In this document: positions 10,567 through 25,500 of the stretch, piece by piece
Numbering within the stretch: the first letter of the stretch is position 1
How the letters are laid out: each line of letters opens with the position of its first letter
Assembly: GCF_050003625.1 (NCBI RefSeq)
Contig: NC_134398.1
Span: 202,796,583-202,860,582, forward strand
DNA from: Haematobia irritans
Lineage: Eukaryota; Arthropoda; Insecta; Diptera; Muscidae
Reading direction: 5' to 3'
DNA length: 64,000 nt
Translations under genes and position numbers: made by a program
The notes under the pieces: model-generated
The model's input: the letters and a program-made list of their open reading frames with translations, nothing else
Told to the model about the DNA's origin: nothing
The model's database searches: none

Positions 10567-13500
10567 CTAAGCGAGAGGTAGAAAAAAATAAAAAGAAAAC
10601 AATTAATTAAAAAAATTGGTAAAAAGGTAAATTGAATCTTTTGCAAAATTTATTACTGCATATATGTAAAAACAAAAATTATTTAGAACCAATATATAAT
10701 AAGTATTCCATTCCGTTTGTAACACATAAAAATAATTATTTACGATTATATAAATAATATATAGATTTTATCATGGAGAAATTCTAAAACGGTATAATAA
10801 TATCCATCCGTCTGTTAGTTACTATCTTGCTATAGCTTTCAATAAAATATCGTTCTGATATTTGGAACAAAATCGTTTTTGGTCTGTAAGCAGGTCAAAT
10901 TTGAAGACCTGATATACCACCTATATAAACCAACCCCCCCGATTTGAGTTCATGAACATCTTGACCCTGCAACTTTTATCCAATTTGCCCATTTTAGGTT
11001 GGCCAATAAATGGTGTGTATCGATCCAAAATTTTGGCATAGCCTCCATGTAGACTGACCTATCGATTTGACTTCTTGAGATTCTAGAAACCACAATTTCT
11101 TACCCGATTTGTCTGAAATTGGAAATCTAAAGGTATTAAAGTTGTTCAAGTTTTTGTACCGGATACTGTGTCTATCGACCCATATCTTAGTATAGCCCGA
11201 TCTTCCTATTTGATTTCTTAGGGTTCTAAAAGGTCAATATTTATCTAATTTGTCTGAAATTGATATCTAGAGGATTTTAAGCCCATAAAGAGATATATGG
11301 TAATTTTGAATTGTATCGCTATGTAGTCTCCACAAATTAATATTTTAAATTTAACTTCGGGAATTTGTACCTATTTATGCGTTACCACAACGATTTCTTT
11401 CACTAAGTCGATGAGGATCACTCCTAGTCCATTCGACCAATAGAACAATCGTCTCATTTTGCGAAAGACTTTGTTAGATGCAGTCAACTGTTTTGATTTT
11501 ACCTTGGCCTTCGTTGAGTACCATTGGATGCAGATTTTGTCATTATGGGACGTAAAAATCCCATTTAGCAGAAAGTATCCATGGGTATCCATGAAATAAA
11601 ATTTAAAGAAATAACAATTTTGACAAAATTTTCTATAGCTATACAATTTTTGACAAAATTTCCTACAGAAATAAAATTTTGACAAAATTTTCTATAGAAA
11701 TAAAATGTTGACAAAATTCTCTATTGAAATAAAATTTCGACAAAATTTTCTATAGAAAAAAAGTTGACAAAATTCTCTATTGAAATAAAATTTTTGACAA
11801 AATTTCCTATAGAAATAAAATTTTGACAAAATTTTCTATATAAAACAAATTTTGACAAAATTTTCTATAAAAATACAATTTTGACAAAACTTTCTATAGA
11901 AGTAAAATTTTTGACAAAATTTCCTATAGAAAAAAAAATTGACAAAATTTTCTATAGAAATAAAATTTTTGACAAAATTTTCTAATGCGAAACAATTTTT
12001 GACAAAATTTTCTATAGAAATAAAATTTTTGACAAAATTTTCTATAGCGATACAATTTTTGACAAAATTTTCTATAGAAATAAAATTTCGACAAAATTTT
12101 CGATAGAAAAAACAAGTTGACAAAATTCTCTATTAAAATAAAATTTCGACAAAATTTTCTATAGAAATAAAATTTTAATAAAATTTTCTATAGAAATAAA
12201 ATTTTGACAAAATTGTCTAGAAGTAAAATTTTAACAAAATTTTCTATAGAAATAAAATTTTGACAAAATTTTCTATAGAAATAAAATTGTTGGCAAAATT
12301 TTATATAGCGATACAATTTTTGACAAAATTTTCTATAGAAATAAAATTTCGACAAAATTTTCGATAGAAAAAACACGTTGACAAAATTCTCTATTGAAAT
12401 AAAATTTCGACAAAATTTTCTATAAAAATAAAATTTTGACAAAACATTCTATAGAAGTAAAATTTTGACAAAACTTTCTATAGAAGTAAAATTTTGACAA
12501 AACTTTCTATAGAAGTAAAATTTTAACAACATTTTCTATAGAAATAAAATTTTGACAAAATTTTCTATAGAAATAAAATTTTTTACAAAATTTTCTATTG
12601 CGAAACAATTTTTGACAAAATTTTCTATAGCGATACAATTTTTGACAAAATTTTCTATAGCGATACAATTTTTGACAAAATTTTCTATAGAAATAAAATT
12701 TCGACAAAATTTTCGATAGAAAAAACAAGTTGACAAAATTCTCTATTAAAATAAAATTTCGACAAAATTTTCTATAGAAATAAAATTTTAATAAAATTTT
12801 CTATAGAAATAAAATTTTGACAAAATTTCCTATAGAAATAAAATTTTGACAAAATTTTCTATAGAAATAAAATTTTTGACAAAATTTTCTATAGAAATAA
12901 AATTTTTGACAAAATTTTCTATAGCGATACAATTTTTAACAAAATGTTCTATAGAAATAAAATTTCGACAAAATTTTCGTTAGAAAAAACAAGTTGACAA
13001 AATTCTCTTTGAATTAAAATTTCGACAAAATTTTCTATAGAAATAAAATTTTGTAGTTGTTGTATGGTTGACCTTTTAGTATAATTATTTGTAGAGTTTG
13101 TAAGGCTTGAGGTCATGTTGTTGATAAAATTTTCTATAGAAATAAAATTTTGACAAAATTGTCTATAGAAATAAAATTTTGACAAAATTTTTATAGAAAT
13201 AAAATTTAAAGCGAAATAATTTGTCTATAAATTTTTCTATAGAGATAAAATTTTGAGAATTTTGTTTTTTTACAAAATTTTCTATGAAACTAAAATTTTG
13301 ACAAAATTTTCTATAGCAATAAAATTTTGACAAACATTTTTTTATAGTGATAAAATTTTGCTAAAATATTCTATAGGAATAACAGTTTGAGAAAATTTTC
13401 TATTGAAATAAAATTTTAGGTGCAATTTTCTATAGAAATAAAATTTTTGCACAATTTTCTATAGCAATAAAATTTTGACAGAACTTTCTATAGCATTAAA

Positions 13501-16500
13501 TTATTGACAAAATTTTTTATAGCGATAAAATTTTTACCAAATTTGAAATAACACTGAAATGTACACTGAAAAAAAGCATGCCCGGTTCCAAAGATTTTGT
13601 CTTTACTTTAACAATTTTGTTATTGATTCCGAGCCAAAGAAGCGGAAAATACAAGTAAAGATATTTTTAAGACACAATTCTCTTTTAAATTTGGGTTTTT
13701 TAAGCTTGATTCTAGGAAGCAAATTTTAATTATTCGTTTTTTCAGCTTTTTTCTTCATATGCCATCAAAGTCCTTTAAAAACGAGTTAACAACAATTTTA
13801 TTTTCCAAATTAAGACTCGACTTCCAGTAGAATTTATGCTATGTTTCAAGTAAAAACGTCGTTAAAATAAAGTGGTGAAAAACATGTCCTATTTTAGAAC
13901 GATTTTTTGCTTTGTAGTCAAGATGCAAAAAGGCAACAAAGTTGAAGACAATTTCATAAATTTTAAAGAATTTTTCTGAATTATTAAAATCAATTTGACC
14001 TTACCCCAAAAAATTTTTCTTTCATGTTATGATACCCATTTTTAAGTCAAATCACTAAATTATAAGGACAATACGACTTCATTGAAAAGTTTATCGACTT
14101 TTGAACAAGGAAAAAAACTTTATATTAGAGAAATGCGTCTTCTATACTAAGCAAAATTTGCATTCGTATTTTAAGGACATGAAATCTTTGGCCTCACGAC
14201 AATATTTTTTTCAGTGTAGAAAATTTTCTATTGAAATAAAATTTTGAAAAATATGTCTATAGATATAAAATTAAAAAAAAATCTATAGAAATAAAATTCT
14301 AAGAAAATTTCTATAGAAATAAAATTTTGACAAAATTTTCTATAGAAAACAAATTTTGACAAAATTTTCCATAGAAATAAAATTTTGACAAACTTAAAAA
14401 TGCGGTTTTTGTAGAGTTGGTAGATGTTTGGTAAAATTTTCTTAACAATTTGGTAAACTATTTTTGCCACGAGTGGCAACGGGGTTGTAGTTTTTGGTCA
14501 TTTTATCCTCCGTAGTAGCCTGGATAGTTGGATCTGTTTAAAATTTAAACAGTAGCTTTTTACAAAAATTAAACTTTATTTTTTAACATTTTGTTACGTC
14601 AGCTCGACGGCGCTTGTGGCACAGTTTGGTATTGTCTAAAATAAATAAAAACTACATGAAATAAAAATATCAGATGTCTTTGCTTTATTAATAGTGGCAT
14701 TCATGCGGTTAATCAGAAAAAAGAAATGTGTAAGTCCAGTATATTATTAGTATGATTAAGTCAGTTTCATTTTACCATTCATTGGAATAATATCTAGTGA
14801 ATTGTGTGGGAGTAAAATCGAAAAATAAAAATAACTTTCGAAATGGTTACCAGGCTAGAAATGACTCCCACCACTCTAAGGAGATTGGAATCTTTGCTCT
14901 CCGAATTAGTAGCAAGCGAAGAGACTTATATTGAAAATCTTTCGCGAATTGTTCAGTAAGAAAACCAAAATGTCAAATGTCTACGAGTGATTTATTAAAA
15001 AATTATTCTATATATTTTTGTATCTTAAATAGATATTCTAAACTATTTAGAAAGAAGGATCCTGAAGTGCCAGTACCCAAAGATTTGCAAAAATATAAAG
15101 GTCTCTTTGTATTTTGTAATATTGATGAGATATATCAATGGCATAAGCAGTAAGAAATACGATTTTCATAGTCACTTTGGATTTTGTTTGGAACGTCTTC
15201 CCTTTGTTTTTTTAGGTTTTTCCTGATATCGCTGATAAAATATCGTCAATCCTCGATTGAATTTGCCAAAGCCTTTACCAATAGTGAGGCCCAATTTCAT
15301 ATGTATTGCAAGTATTGTAATAATATATCCATAGCTGAATTTATTGTTGCTGAATACAAGGATTACTTTGCTCAAGTTGGCAAATTTTTAGGTCACGATG
15401 AAAAGGTAATACTGTAAGGGGAAATCTTTTAAAACCACAAAAAAATATTTCGTCAAAATTTTATTTCTATAGAAAATTTTGTCAAAATTTTATTTCTATA
15501 GAAAATTTTGTGAAAAATTTTATTTCCGTAGAGAATATTTTGTAAAAATTTGTTTCTATTGAAAATTTTGTCAAAATTTTATTTTTATATAAACATTTTG
15601 TCAAAATTGTATTTTTATGGAAAATTTTGTCTACATTTTATTTCTATAGAAAATTTTGTCAAAATTTTATTTCAATAAAAAATTTTGTCAGAATTTTATT
15701 TCTATAGAAAATTTTGTCAAAATTTTATTTCAATAAAAAATTTTGTAAAAATTTTATTTCTATAGAAAATTTTGTCTATAGAAAATTTAGATTACATTTT
15801 ATTTCTATAGAAAATTTTGTTTATATTTTATTTCTATAGAAAATTTTATCAAAATTTTATTTCTAAAGAAAATTTTGTCAATTTTTTTTTTCTATAGAAA
15901 ATTTTGTCTACATTTTATTTCTATAGAAAATTTTGTCAAAATTTTATTTCAATAAAAAATTTTGTCAAAATTTTTTCAAAATGTTATTTCTATAGAAAAT
16001 TTTGTCTACATTTTATTTCTATAGAAAATGTTGTCATCATTTTGTCAAAATTTTGTTTCTATAGAAAACTTGGTTAAATTTTATTTCTATAGAAAAATTT
16101 GTTAAAATTTTATTTCTATAGAAAATTTTGTTTACATTTTATTTCTATAGAAAATTGTGTCAAAATTTTATTTCTAAAGAATATTTTGTCAATTTATTTT
16201 TTCTATAGAAAATTTTGTCAAAATTTTTTTCTATAAAAAATTTTGTCAAAATTTTATTTCTCTCGAAAATTTTTTTAAAATTTTATTTCTATAGAAATTT
16301 TTTTCAAAATTTTAAAAATTTAATTTTTATATAAAATTATGTCAATTCTTTTTCTGTAGGAAATTTTGTCAAAATTTCATTTCTGTAAGAAATTTTATTT
16401 CTATAGAAAATTTTATCAAAATTTTAGTTCTATAGTAAATTTGGATTAATTTTATTTCTGTAGAAAATTTTGTCAAATTTTTATTTCTATAGAAAATTTT

Positions 16501-19500
16501 GTCAAATTTGTTTTCTATAGAAAATTTTGTTTACATTTTATTTCTATAGAAAATTTTGTTTATATTTTATGTCTATAGAAAATGTTGTCCAAATTTTATT
16601 TCTAAAGAAAATTTTGTAAATTTTTTTTTTTTTAGAAAATTTTGTCTACATGTTATTTCGATAGAAACTGTCGTCAAAATTTTATTTCAATAAAAAATTT
16701 TGTCAAAATTTTATTTCTATAGAAAATTAAAATTGTTTACATTTTATTTCTATAGAAAATTTTGTCAAAATTTTATTTCTATAAAAAATTTTTTCAAAAT
16801 TTTATTTCCATAGAAAATTTTGTCTATATTTTATTTCTACAGAAAATGTTGTCAACATTTTATTTCTATAAAAAATTTTGTCAAAATATTATTTCCTTAG
16901 AAAATTTTGTAAAACTTGTATTTCTATAGAAAATTTTGATAAAATTTTATTTCTATAGAGAATTTTGATGACATTTTATATCTATAGAAAAATTTGTTAA
17001 AATTTTATTTCTATAGAAAATTTTGTTTACAGTTTATTTCTGTAGAAAATTTTGTTTATATTGTATTTCTATAGAAAATTATGTCAAAATTTTATTTCTA
17101 AAGAGAATGTTGTCAAAATTTTATTTCAATAAAAAATTTTGTCAAAATTTTATTTCTATAGAAAATTTTTTCAAGAATTTATTTATACAGAAAAATTTTT
17201 CAAAATTTCATTTTTATAGAAAAATTTTTTCAAAAATTTATTTCTATAGAAAAATTTGTTAAAATTTTATTTCTATAGAAAATTTTGTTTACATTTATTT
17301 CTATAGAAAAATTTGTTAAAATTTTATTTCTATATAAAATTTTGTTTACATTTTATTTCTATAGAAAATTGTGTCAAAATTTTATTTCTAAAGAATATTT
17401 TGTCAATTTATTTTTTCTATAGAAAATTTTGTCAAAATTTTTTTCTATAAAAAATTTTGTCAAAATTTTATTTCTCTCGAAAATTTTGTTAAAATTTTAT
17501 TTCTATAGAATTTTTTTCAAAATTTTAAAAATTTAATTTTTATATAAAATTATGTCAATTTTTTTTTCTGTAGGAAATTTTGTCAAAATTTCATTTCTGT
17601 AAGAAATTTTATTTCTATAGAAAATTTTATCAAAATTTTAGTTCTATAGTAAATTTGGAATAATTTTATTTCTATAGCAAATTTTGTCAAATATTTTTTT
17701 TCTATAGAAAACTTTTGTCAAATTTGTTTTCTATAGAAAAGTTTGTTTACATTTTATTTCTATAGAAAATTTTGTTTATATTTTATGTCTATAGAAAATT
17801 TTGTCCAAATTTTATTTCTAAAGAAAATTTTGTAAATTTTTTTTTCTATAGAAAATTTTGTCTACATGTTATTTCGATAGAAACTGTCGTCAAAATTTTA
17901 TTTCAATAAAAAATTTTGTCAAAATTTTATTTCTATAGAAAATTTTGTCAAAATTTTATTTCTATAAAAAATTTTGTCAAAATTTTATTTCCATAGAAAA
18001 TTTTGTCTATATTTTATTTCTACAGAAAATGTTGTCAACATTTTATTTCTATAAAAAATTTTGTCAAAATATTATTTCCTTAGAAAATTTTGTAAAACTT
18101 GTATTTCTATAGAAAATTTTGTTAAAATTTTATTTCTATAGAGAATTTTGATGACATTTTATATCTATAGAAAAATTTGTTAAAATTTTATTTCTATAGA
18201 AAATTTTTTTACAGTTTATTTCTATAGAAAATTTTGTTTATATTGTATTTCTATAGCAAATTATGTCAAAATTTTATTTCTAAAGAGAATGTTGTCAAAA
18301 TTTTATTTCAATAAAAAAGTTTGTCAAAATTTTATTTCTATAGAAAATTTTTTCAAGATTTTATTTCTATAGAAAATTTTTCAAAATTTCATTTTTATAG
18401 AAAAATTTTTTCAAAAATTTATTTCTATAGAAAAATTTGTTAAAATTTTATTTCTATAGAAAATTTTGTTTACATTTATTTCTATAGAAAATTTTGTTTA
18501 TATTTTATTTCTATAGACAATTTTGTCCAAATTTTATTTCTAAAGAAAATTTTGTCAATTTTTTTTTCTATAAAAAATTGTGTCAAAATTTTATTTCAAT
18601 AAAAAATTTTGTCAAAATATTATTTCCATAGAAAATTTTGTAAAAATTTTATTTCAATAAAAAATTTTGTCAAATAGAAAATTTTTTCAAAATGTTATTT
18701 TTATAGAAAATTTTTATTATATTTTATTGCTATAGAAAAATTTTGTCAAAATTTTATTTCTATGGAAAATTTTGTCAAAATTTTATTTCTATAAAAATTT
18801 TGTCAAAATTTTATATCTATAGAATTTTTTTTCTATAGAAAATTTTGTAAAAATGTTGTTTCTAATTTTCTCTAAATTTTATTCCTATAGAAAATTTTGT
18901 GAAATCTTTATTTCTATAGAAAATTTGGTCAAAATATTATTTCTATATACAATTTTGTCAAATTTTTATTTCTATAGAAAATTTGGTCAAAAGTTCATTT
19001 CTATAGAAAATTTTGTCAAAATTTTATTTCTATAAAAATTTTGTCAAAATTTTATATCTATAGAATTTTTTTTCTATAGAAAATTTTGTAAAAATGTTGT
19101 TTCTAATTTTCTCTAAATTTTATTCCTATAGAAAATTTTGTGAAATCTTTATTTCTATAGAAAATTTGGTCAAAATATTATTTCTATATACAATTTTGTC
19201 AAATTTTTATTTCTATAGAAAATTTGGTCAAAAGTTCATTTCTATAGAAAATTTTTTCAAAATTTTATTTCTATAGAAAATTTTGTGAAAATTTTATTTC
19301 TATAGAATTTTTTTTCAAAATTTTATTTCTATAGAAAATTTTGTAAAAATTTTATTTCTATAGACATTTTTTTCAAAATTTTATTTCTATAGAAAATTTA
19401 CCATCATTTCTCACTGTGTCTTTTGTAGCTCAATGATCTCTTAAGGGTACCAATTATTCGGCTGGCTGAATATAAACTTTTGCTATCACAACTTGCAGAG

Positions 19501-22500
19501 CATTTGAGAATGTTGAATGCGGATTGGGAATATATGCATGAGGCTTATATTATGATCGAAGTAAGTGCATCAAGTGATATTCTTTGTATAAGTATTTAAG
19601 AATAGTTTGGAGTATATTTCTGAATTTAGAAAATTTTACAACACACTATATGTTTCAATGCTTTGGAAAGTATGAAAAATTACGAGGATAATATATACGA
19701 TCATGGAAAGTTAATATTCCATCAATATTTAACTTGTAAATACGAGGGAAAAACGAAACGACATTATGTCATACTCTTTAAGCGACTGTTAATGTTCACC
19801 GATAAACAAGAGGGGAGAAATGGAATACCCACGTATACATTTCGTCTACAGATACCGGTAAGTATGGCTATTCGTATTCATGAAGGATGTAATTAAAATG
19901 ATCTTTCTTCTTGTTTCCCCAATCAGATGAATAAGTTGATATTGAAAGATATGCCCAATAAGAGATTTATGCTAAAATCTATAGATCCTAATTCTCAAGA
20001 TATTTGCTTGGTATGTAATGCTGATACAGAAGATCTGCAAGACCTTTGGTTGTTACAGCTTAAGAAACAATTGAAAATGCAAGCCGATTTAATTGCAGCA
20101 CTACAAAATCCTTCCTCAGAAAATGAAAGGGAGGTATAATCGAGGGGATTATATGATATATACAATTGATAAATAAATGGATGCAAATTCACCAGGACGA
20201 ATTTTAGTCTATACTAAGTAGCATCTTGTTTCTTTTTATATGGTTGTTGGAAGCTCATCATGGTGTTTGAATTACAACAGTATCTTAAAGATGTATTTTG
20301 TAGAACAATGAAGGTGAATCTACAGAAGATCTGTGAGAGATTGAAATATGAGAAGGTCATTGGGTGATTTGGACTTAGGTTCCGGCATTATTAAAATGTA
20401 GCAACTAGAATATACCGATGATCTTGGACATACGTATTCGTCCTGTTGTCATGCTTGAACTATTAAAGATGTCCAATCCGGTCAGAAAATAGATAGATAA
20501 ATAAGGTCGCTTTTTGGCAGGGACGCTGCGTTGGGCGCCAGTTGAATTCTAAAATAACATTTTACCCGTTATGACACTTTACCAAGTGGTGATACAAAAG
20601 ATGAAATTCGATTTTGTGACTAATCGATTTGGTTTCCAAAAACACAAATTCCAATTCACCAATGAAACTTATTTTTGATAGTTAGGAGTGTGGGTTGCAG
20701 ACAATCTAGATCATGATTTTTTATAAAAATTTTATTAAAAAAAATAATAGTTAACAAAATCGATTGGAAGCTTTTTAATCATAAAAAAATTCTAAGTGAA
20801 AAAAATGATTAATGAAAGAGGAAAGGTAAAAAGTTTTTTTTTTACCTTGCATATTTAAGAAGTGTGTAACCAAGGTGGTGGTGACACCACAAGGAGATAT
20901 AGGCAAAATAAGTTTTTTGTATAAAAATTGAATTTTTTCAGGATTTGAATAGAATTTAGATATTTTGGGCGTGATCGTGATTTTTTTAACTTGCATATTT
21001 AAGAAGTGTGTAACCAAGGTTGTCACCACAAGGAGATATAGGCAAAATAAGTTTTTCTTATAAAAATTGCGTTTTTTCAGGATTTGAATAGAATTTAGAT
21101 ATTTTGGGGGTGATCGCAAATTAATTGTTTCCAAAGATGGAAAGTCGAAAAGGGATTTGAATGGAATTTTCAATTGTTTAGGGAGTGTTAGGAGTCTATG
21201 CCACACAGTTTAAACATATCTCCTAATGTTTAGAATTATGGCTGTCATAGAAAAATTCCGATTTATTTAGGATTTGGATTTTCGATCATTGCAAAGGAGA
21301 TATGGGAAAATTAAAATTTTCATATAAAAATTCAGAATTTTTCCAGGATTTGGATGGAATTTCAATTTACCGAGGTTGATCACAAATTAATTTTCTTCAA
21401 ATTTTGGAAAAGTCTCCAGCTGTGTTCTCAGATGACATATTACCTGGTATGACAGGTCGGGACACAAAATATGAAAGTGGATCTTTATAAAAGTTTGTCA
21501 TATAAAAATTCCGATTTTCTGGATTTTGATGGAATTTTTAATTTATTGAGGATGATCATGAATTAGTTTTCTTTTGAAAAAAATCGCATATTTGATATTT
21601 TAAAGCCAAAAACTCTGAAAAGTCGACCTACCCATATTTTTCAAAAGTTGAAGGTTTAGAAATTCGAGATATTGATACGAATTACAATCGTTGCTCTACT
21701 TTCCCCTACATTCCCAAAAAGTTTTCATTACAATTTCGTTAAATTTAAACAAAATTTATTTAAACATATGAAAATGCAATGTGCATGACGTAAAAATAAA
21801 TCTATATTCAGTCTTTTAAAAATTCATTAATCCCAAAAATGAAAGAATTAAGAGTTTTAAAATATGTAGTCTCATATTTGAAATTCACAAAGTCTCAAAG
21901 TTGGTCTATTGCATGTACTTCATGTTGGACAAAGAACGTACTAAGATGTACTTCAAAATTGCTCACAAAATTTGGTTGATCACTTTTTCGCAAAATAATT
22001 TATAATAATTTATATTTTTTGACGAAAGATTTTTTTTTATGTGACACTTCTACTTACCGTTTTGAGAAAATTTTTTATAGAAATAAAATTTTGAGAAAAT
22101 TTTTTATAGAAATAAAATGTTGAGAAAATTTTTTATAGAAATAACATTTTGAGAGAATTTTTTATAGAAATATAATTTTGAGAAAATTTTCTATAGAAAT
22201 AAAATTTTGAGAAATTTTTCTATAGAAATAAAATATTGTCAAAATTTTCTATAGAAATAAAATTTCGAAAAAAAAAAATTCTATAGAAATATAATTGTGA
22301 AAAAATTTTTTGAAAAAATTTTCTGTAGAAATAAAATTTTGAGAAATTTTTCTATAGAAATAAAATTTTGAGAAATTTTTCTATAGAAATAAAATATTGA
22401 AAAAATTTTCTATAGAAATAAAATATTAAAAAAATTTTCTATAGACATAATATATTGAAAAAATTTTCTATAGACATAAATTATTGAGAAAATTGTCTAT

Positions 22501-25500
22501 AGAAATAGAATTTTGAGAAATTTTTCCATAGAAATACAATTTTGATAAAATTTGCTATAAAACTAAAATGTTGACAAAATTTTCTATAGAAATAAAATGT
22601 TGACAAGACGCTAAATATTAGAAAAAAAAACCCTACAAATAGGGAATTTCCCCTACATTTGGCAATACTGACTGAGGCATACAGTTCCCCCACTAAGACT
22701 CTCAGGCTTACAGTTGGCGCACTGAGAACTTCGCAGCTACAGTTCGCCCACTGAGAACTTCGCCGCAACAGTTCACCTCACTGAGACCTACGGCCCTACA
22801 GTTTGTCAATTTTTTTTTCTATAGAAAATTTTGTCTACATTTTATTTCTATCGAAAATTTTGTCAAAATTTTATTTCAATAAAAAATTTTTGTCAAAATT
22901 TTATTTCTATAGAAAATTTTGTCAAAATTTTATTTCTATAAAAAATGTTGTCAAAATTTTATTTCCATATTTCTTTTGTCTACATATTATTTCTATAGAT
23001 AATTTTATTTCAATAAAATTTTTTTAAAACTTTATTTCCATAGAAAATTTTGTAAAAAATGTTATTTCAATAGAAATTTTTTTCAAAATTTTATTTCTAT
23101 AGAAAATTTTGATTAAATTTTATTTCTATAGAAAAATTTTTTAAAATTTTATTTCTATAGAAAATTTTGTGAAATTTTTTATTGTCTACATATTATTTCT
23201 ATGGATAGTTTTATTTCAATAATTTTTTTTTAAATTTTATTTCCATAGAAAATTTTGTAGAAAATGTTATTTCTATAGAATTTTTTTTCAAAATTTTATT
23301 ACTATAGAAAATTTTGATTAAATTTTATTTCTATAGAAACATTTTTTAAAATTTTATTTCTATAGAAAATTTTGTCAAAATTTTATTTCAATAAAAAATT
23401 TTGTCAAAATTTTATTTCCATAGAAAATTTTGTCAAAATTTTATTTCTATAAAAATTTTGTCAAAATTTTATATCTATAGAATTTCTTTTCTATAGAAAA
23501 TTTTGTAAAAATGTTGTTTCTAATTTTCTCGAAATTTTATTTGAATAGAAAATTTTGTGAAATCTTTATTTCTATAGAAAATATTGTCAACATATTATAA
23601 GACTCTAAGGGCGTTTTCGTTTCGCAAAAAATATGTTGCCTTACACTACTTTTTTCGTCATTGTATTTTCACTCAAATGATAGTGTCATTCTAAAATTAT
23701 TGTTAATTCATAACATTGTGAGGGATACAGGACCCAAAAGCTATAACAGTGCCCTTAATATTTTGCAAATAATTTCGAGAATGTTGCACCTTTTTTACCA
23801 ATCGAAATCGCCATAAGACTCTCAGGCTTACAGTTCGCGCATTGAGAACTTCGCAGCTACAGTTCGCCACTGAGAACTTCGCCGGAACAGTTGTCCCCAC
23901 TAAGACCTTCGGCCCTACAGTTTGTCGAATGCCCCTGAGACCGTCGAGCGTATATTTCGCCCACTGAGATCTTCAGGAATACAATTCCACCACTGAGATC
24001 TTCAGTTCAACCACTGAGCAAGTCGAAGCTACAGTTCGACTACTGAGGCCTTCGGACCTACAGTTTACCCATTATGACTTTGATGATGCACGGGGCGAAT
24101 TAAGAAGTGGCTCAGTCGTATATGGAAGTCATCACCACAGGTCTCGAGGAAATATATTTTGAAGATTATGTACAAAAATTTTAATATTTTTGAGCGAGGA
24201 GTATCGACTTAAAATATGACTATGCTGAAAAATTAATAAGAAGTACCCAAAAACGGTTGTTGTTGTTCTCGGAACAACCTCATGTATAATGAATCAGACT
24301 TTTGGAATTATTATGAGTGGCGTCTTTTTGTTATTTTTTTGTTTTGTTTCAGTTACTATTTGCGTTCACATACACCCGTTTTAGTACAATAATAAAAAAA
24401 ATCTCATTGTTTTATAATTAGAATGTGGTTTTTCTATATGAAAGATAAACGCAAAACAGCAAATTACGATCTATTGTGTAAATCACATATCAGTTTCTTT
24501 TAAACCGTATACTAGTAATTGACGACGCTAGAACACTATAACAAATTAAAATTTGACACAATGTCATTTCGATCACATGAGGATACATTGAAGAGATGGA
24601 TAAAAATCCATAATATGGTCAAGGAATTACTGCAAACTGAGGAAAACTATGTAAATGGACTCTCAATAGTGGTCGAAAAGTAAGGGAATCCAATTAAAAG
24701 GGTGTATTTCCATTATAGATTGGGCATTTCGTGAGTAAGGTAAACATTGATGTTGCATTTGAGAGCAAGAGATCTACTATTTATTATAGTAAACGAATGT
24801 ATAGCATGCTTTTAGGCGTGTGTTATGTGCTAAAGCAGTTTCCAACAAGAGGCGTTATATTCAATTGACGTTATTTCATTAGCTGTCATTTTTAACGCTT
24901 TGATTGTTTGACATGTGACAAGTGAAAAATATGCCATTAATGAAAATGTAACGATATATCCTTCCATAATGCATTGAAATGCTTGAAATTCGCTATTAAA
25001 GTAATGATTTTCTTCAAATTCTAGGCTGACCCTTACCACAAATTCTAGTGTTCAGTAAAAACCAAGAGTTATTACTTAGAAGACTCTCGTACCTCAACAT
25101 TGTGAATGTTTGTTGCGGTTCATGACCACGGTTGCCACTCGTGCCAAAAATAGTCCACCAAAATTTGAAGAAAATGTTACCAAAAATCTACCAAATTTAA
25201 AAAACGAATGTATTTTTAGATAAATTTTTATTTCTAACGAAAATTTGTCAACATTTTATTTCTATATTTTATTTCCATATTTTATTTCTATAGAAATTTA
25301 TAAAAAGGAGGTCCCTTGTCATTGAGCTTAACGTAGAATTACTTAGAAGACTCTCGTACCTCAACATTGTGAATGTTTGTTGCGGTTCATGACCACGGTT
25401 GCCACTCGTGCCAAAAATAGTCCACCAAAATTTGAAGACAATTTTACCAAAAATCTACCAAATTTAAAAAACTAACGTATTTTTAGATAAATTTTCATTT

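Noticed and set aside
20775..21206. 143-codon minus-strand frame
   Set aside because: It spans two copies of the 144-bp tandem repeat and repeats its own amino-acid sequence. No known family features.
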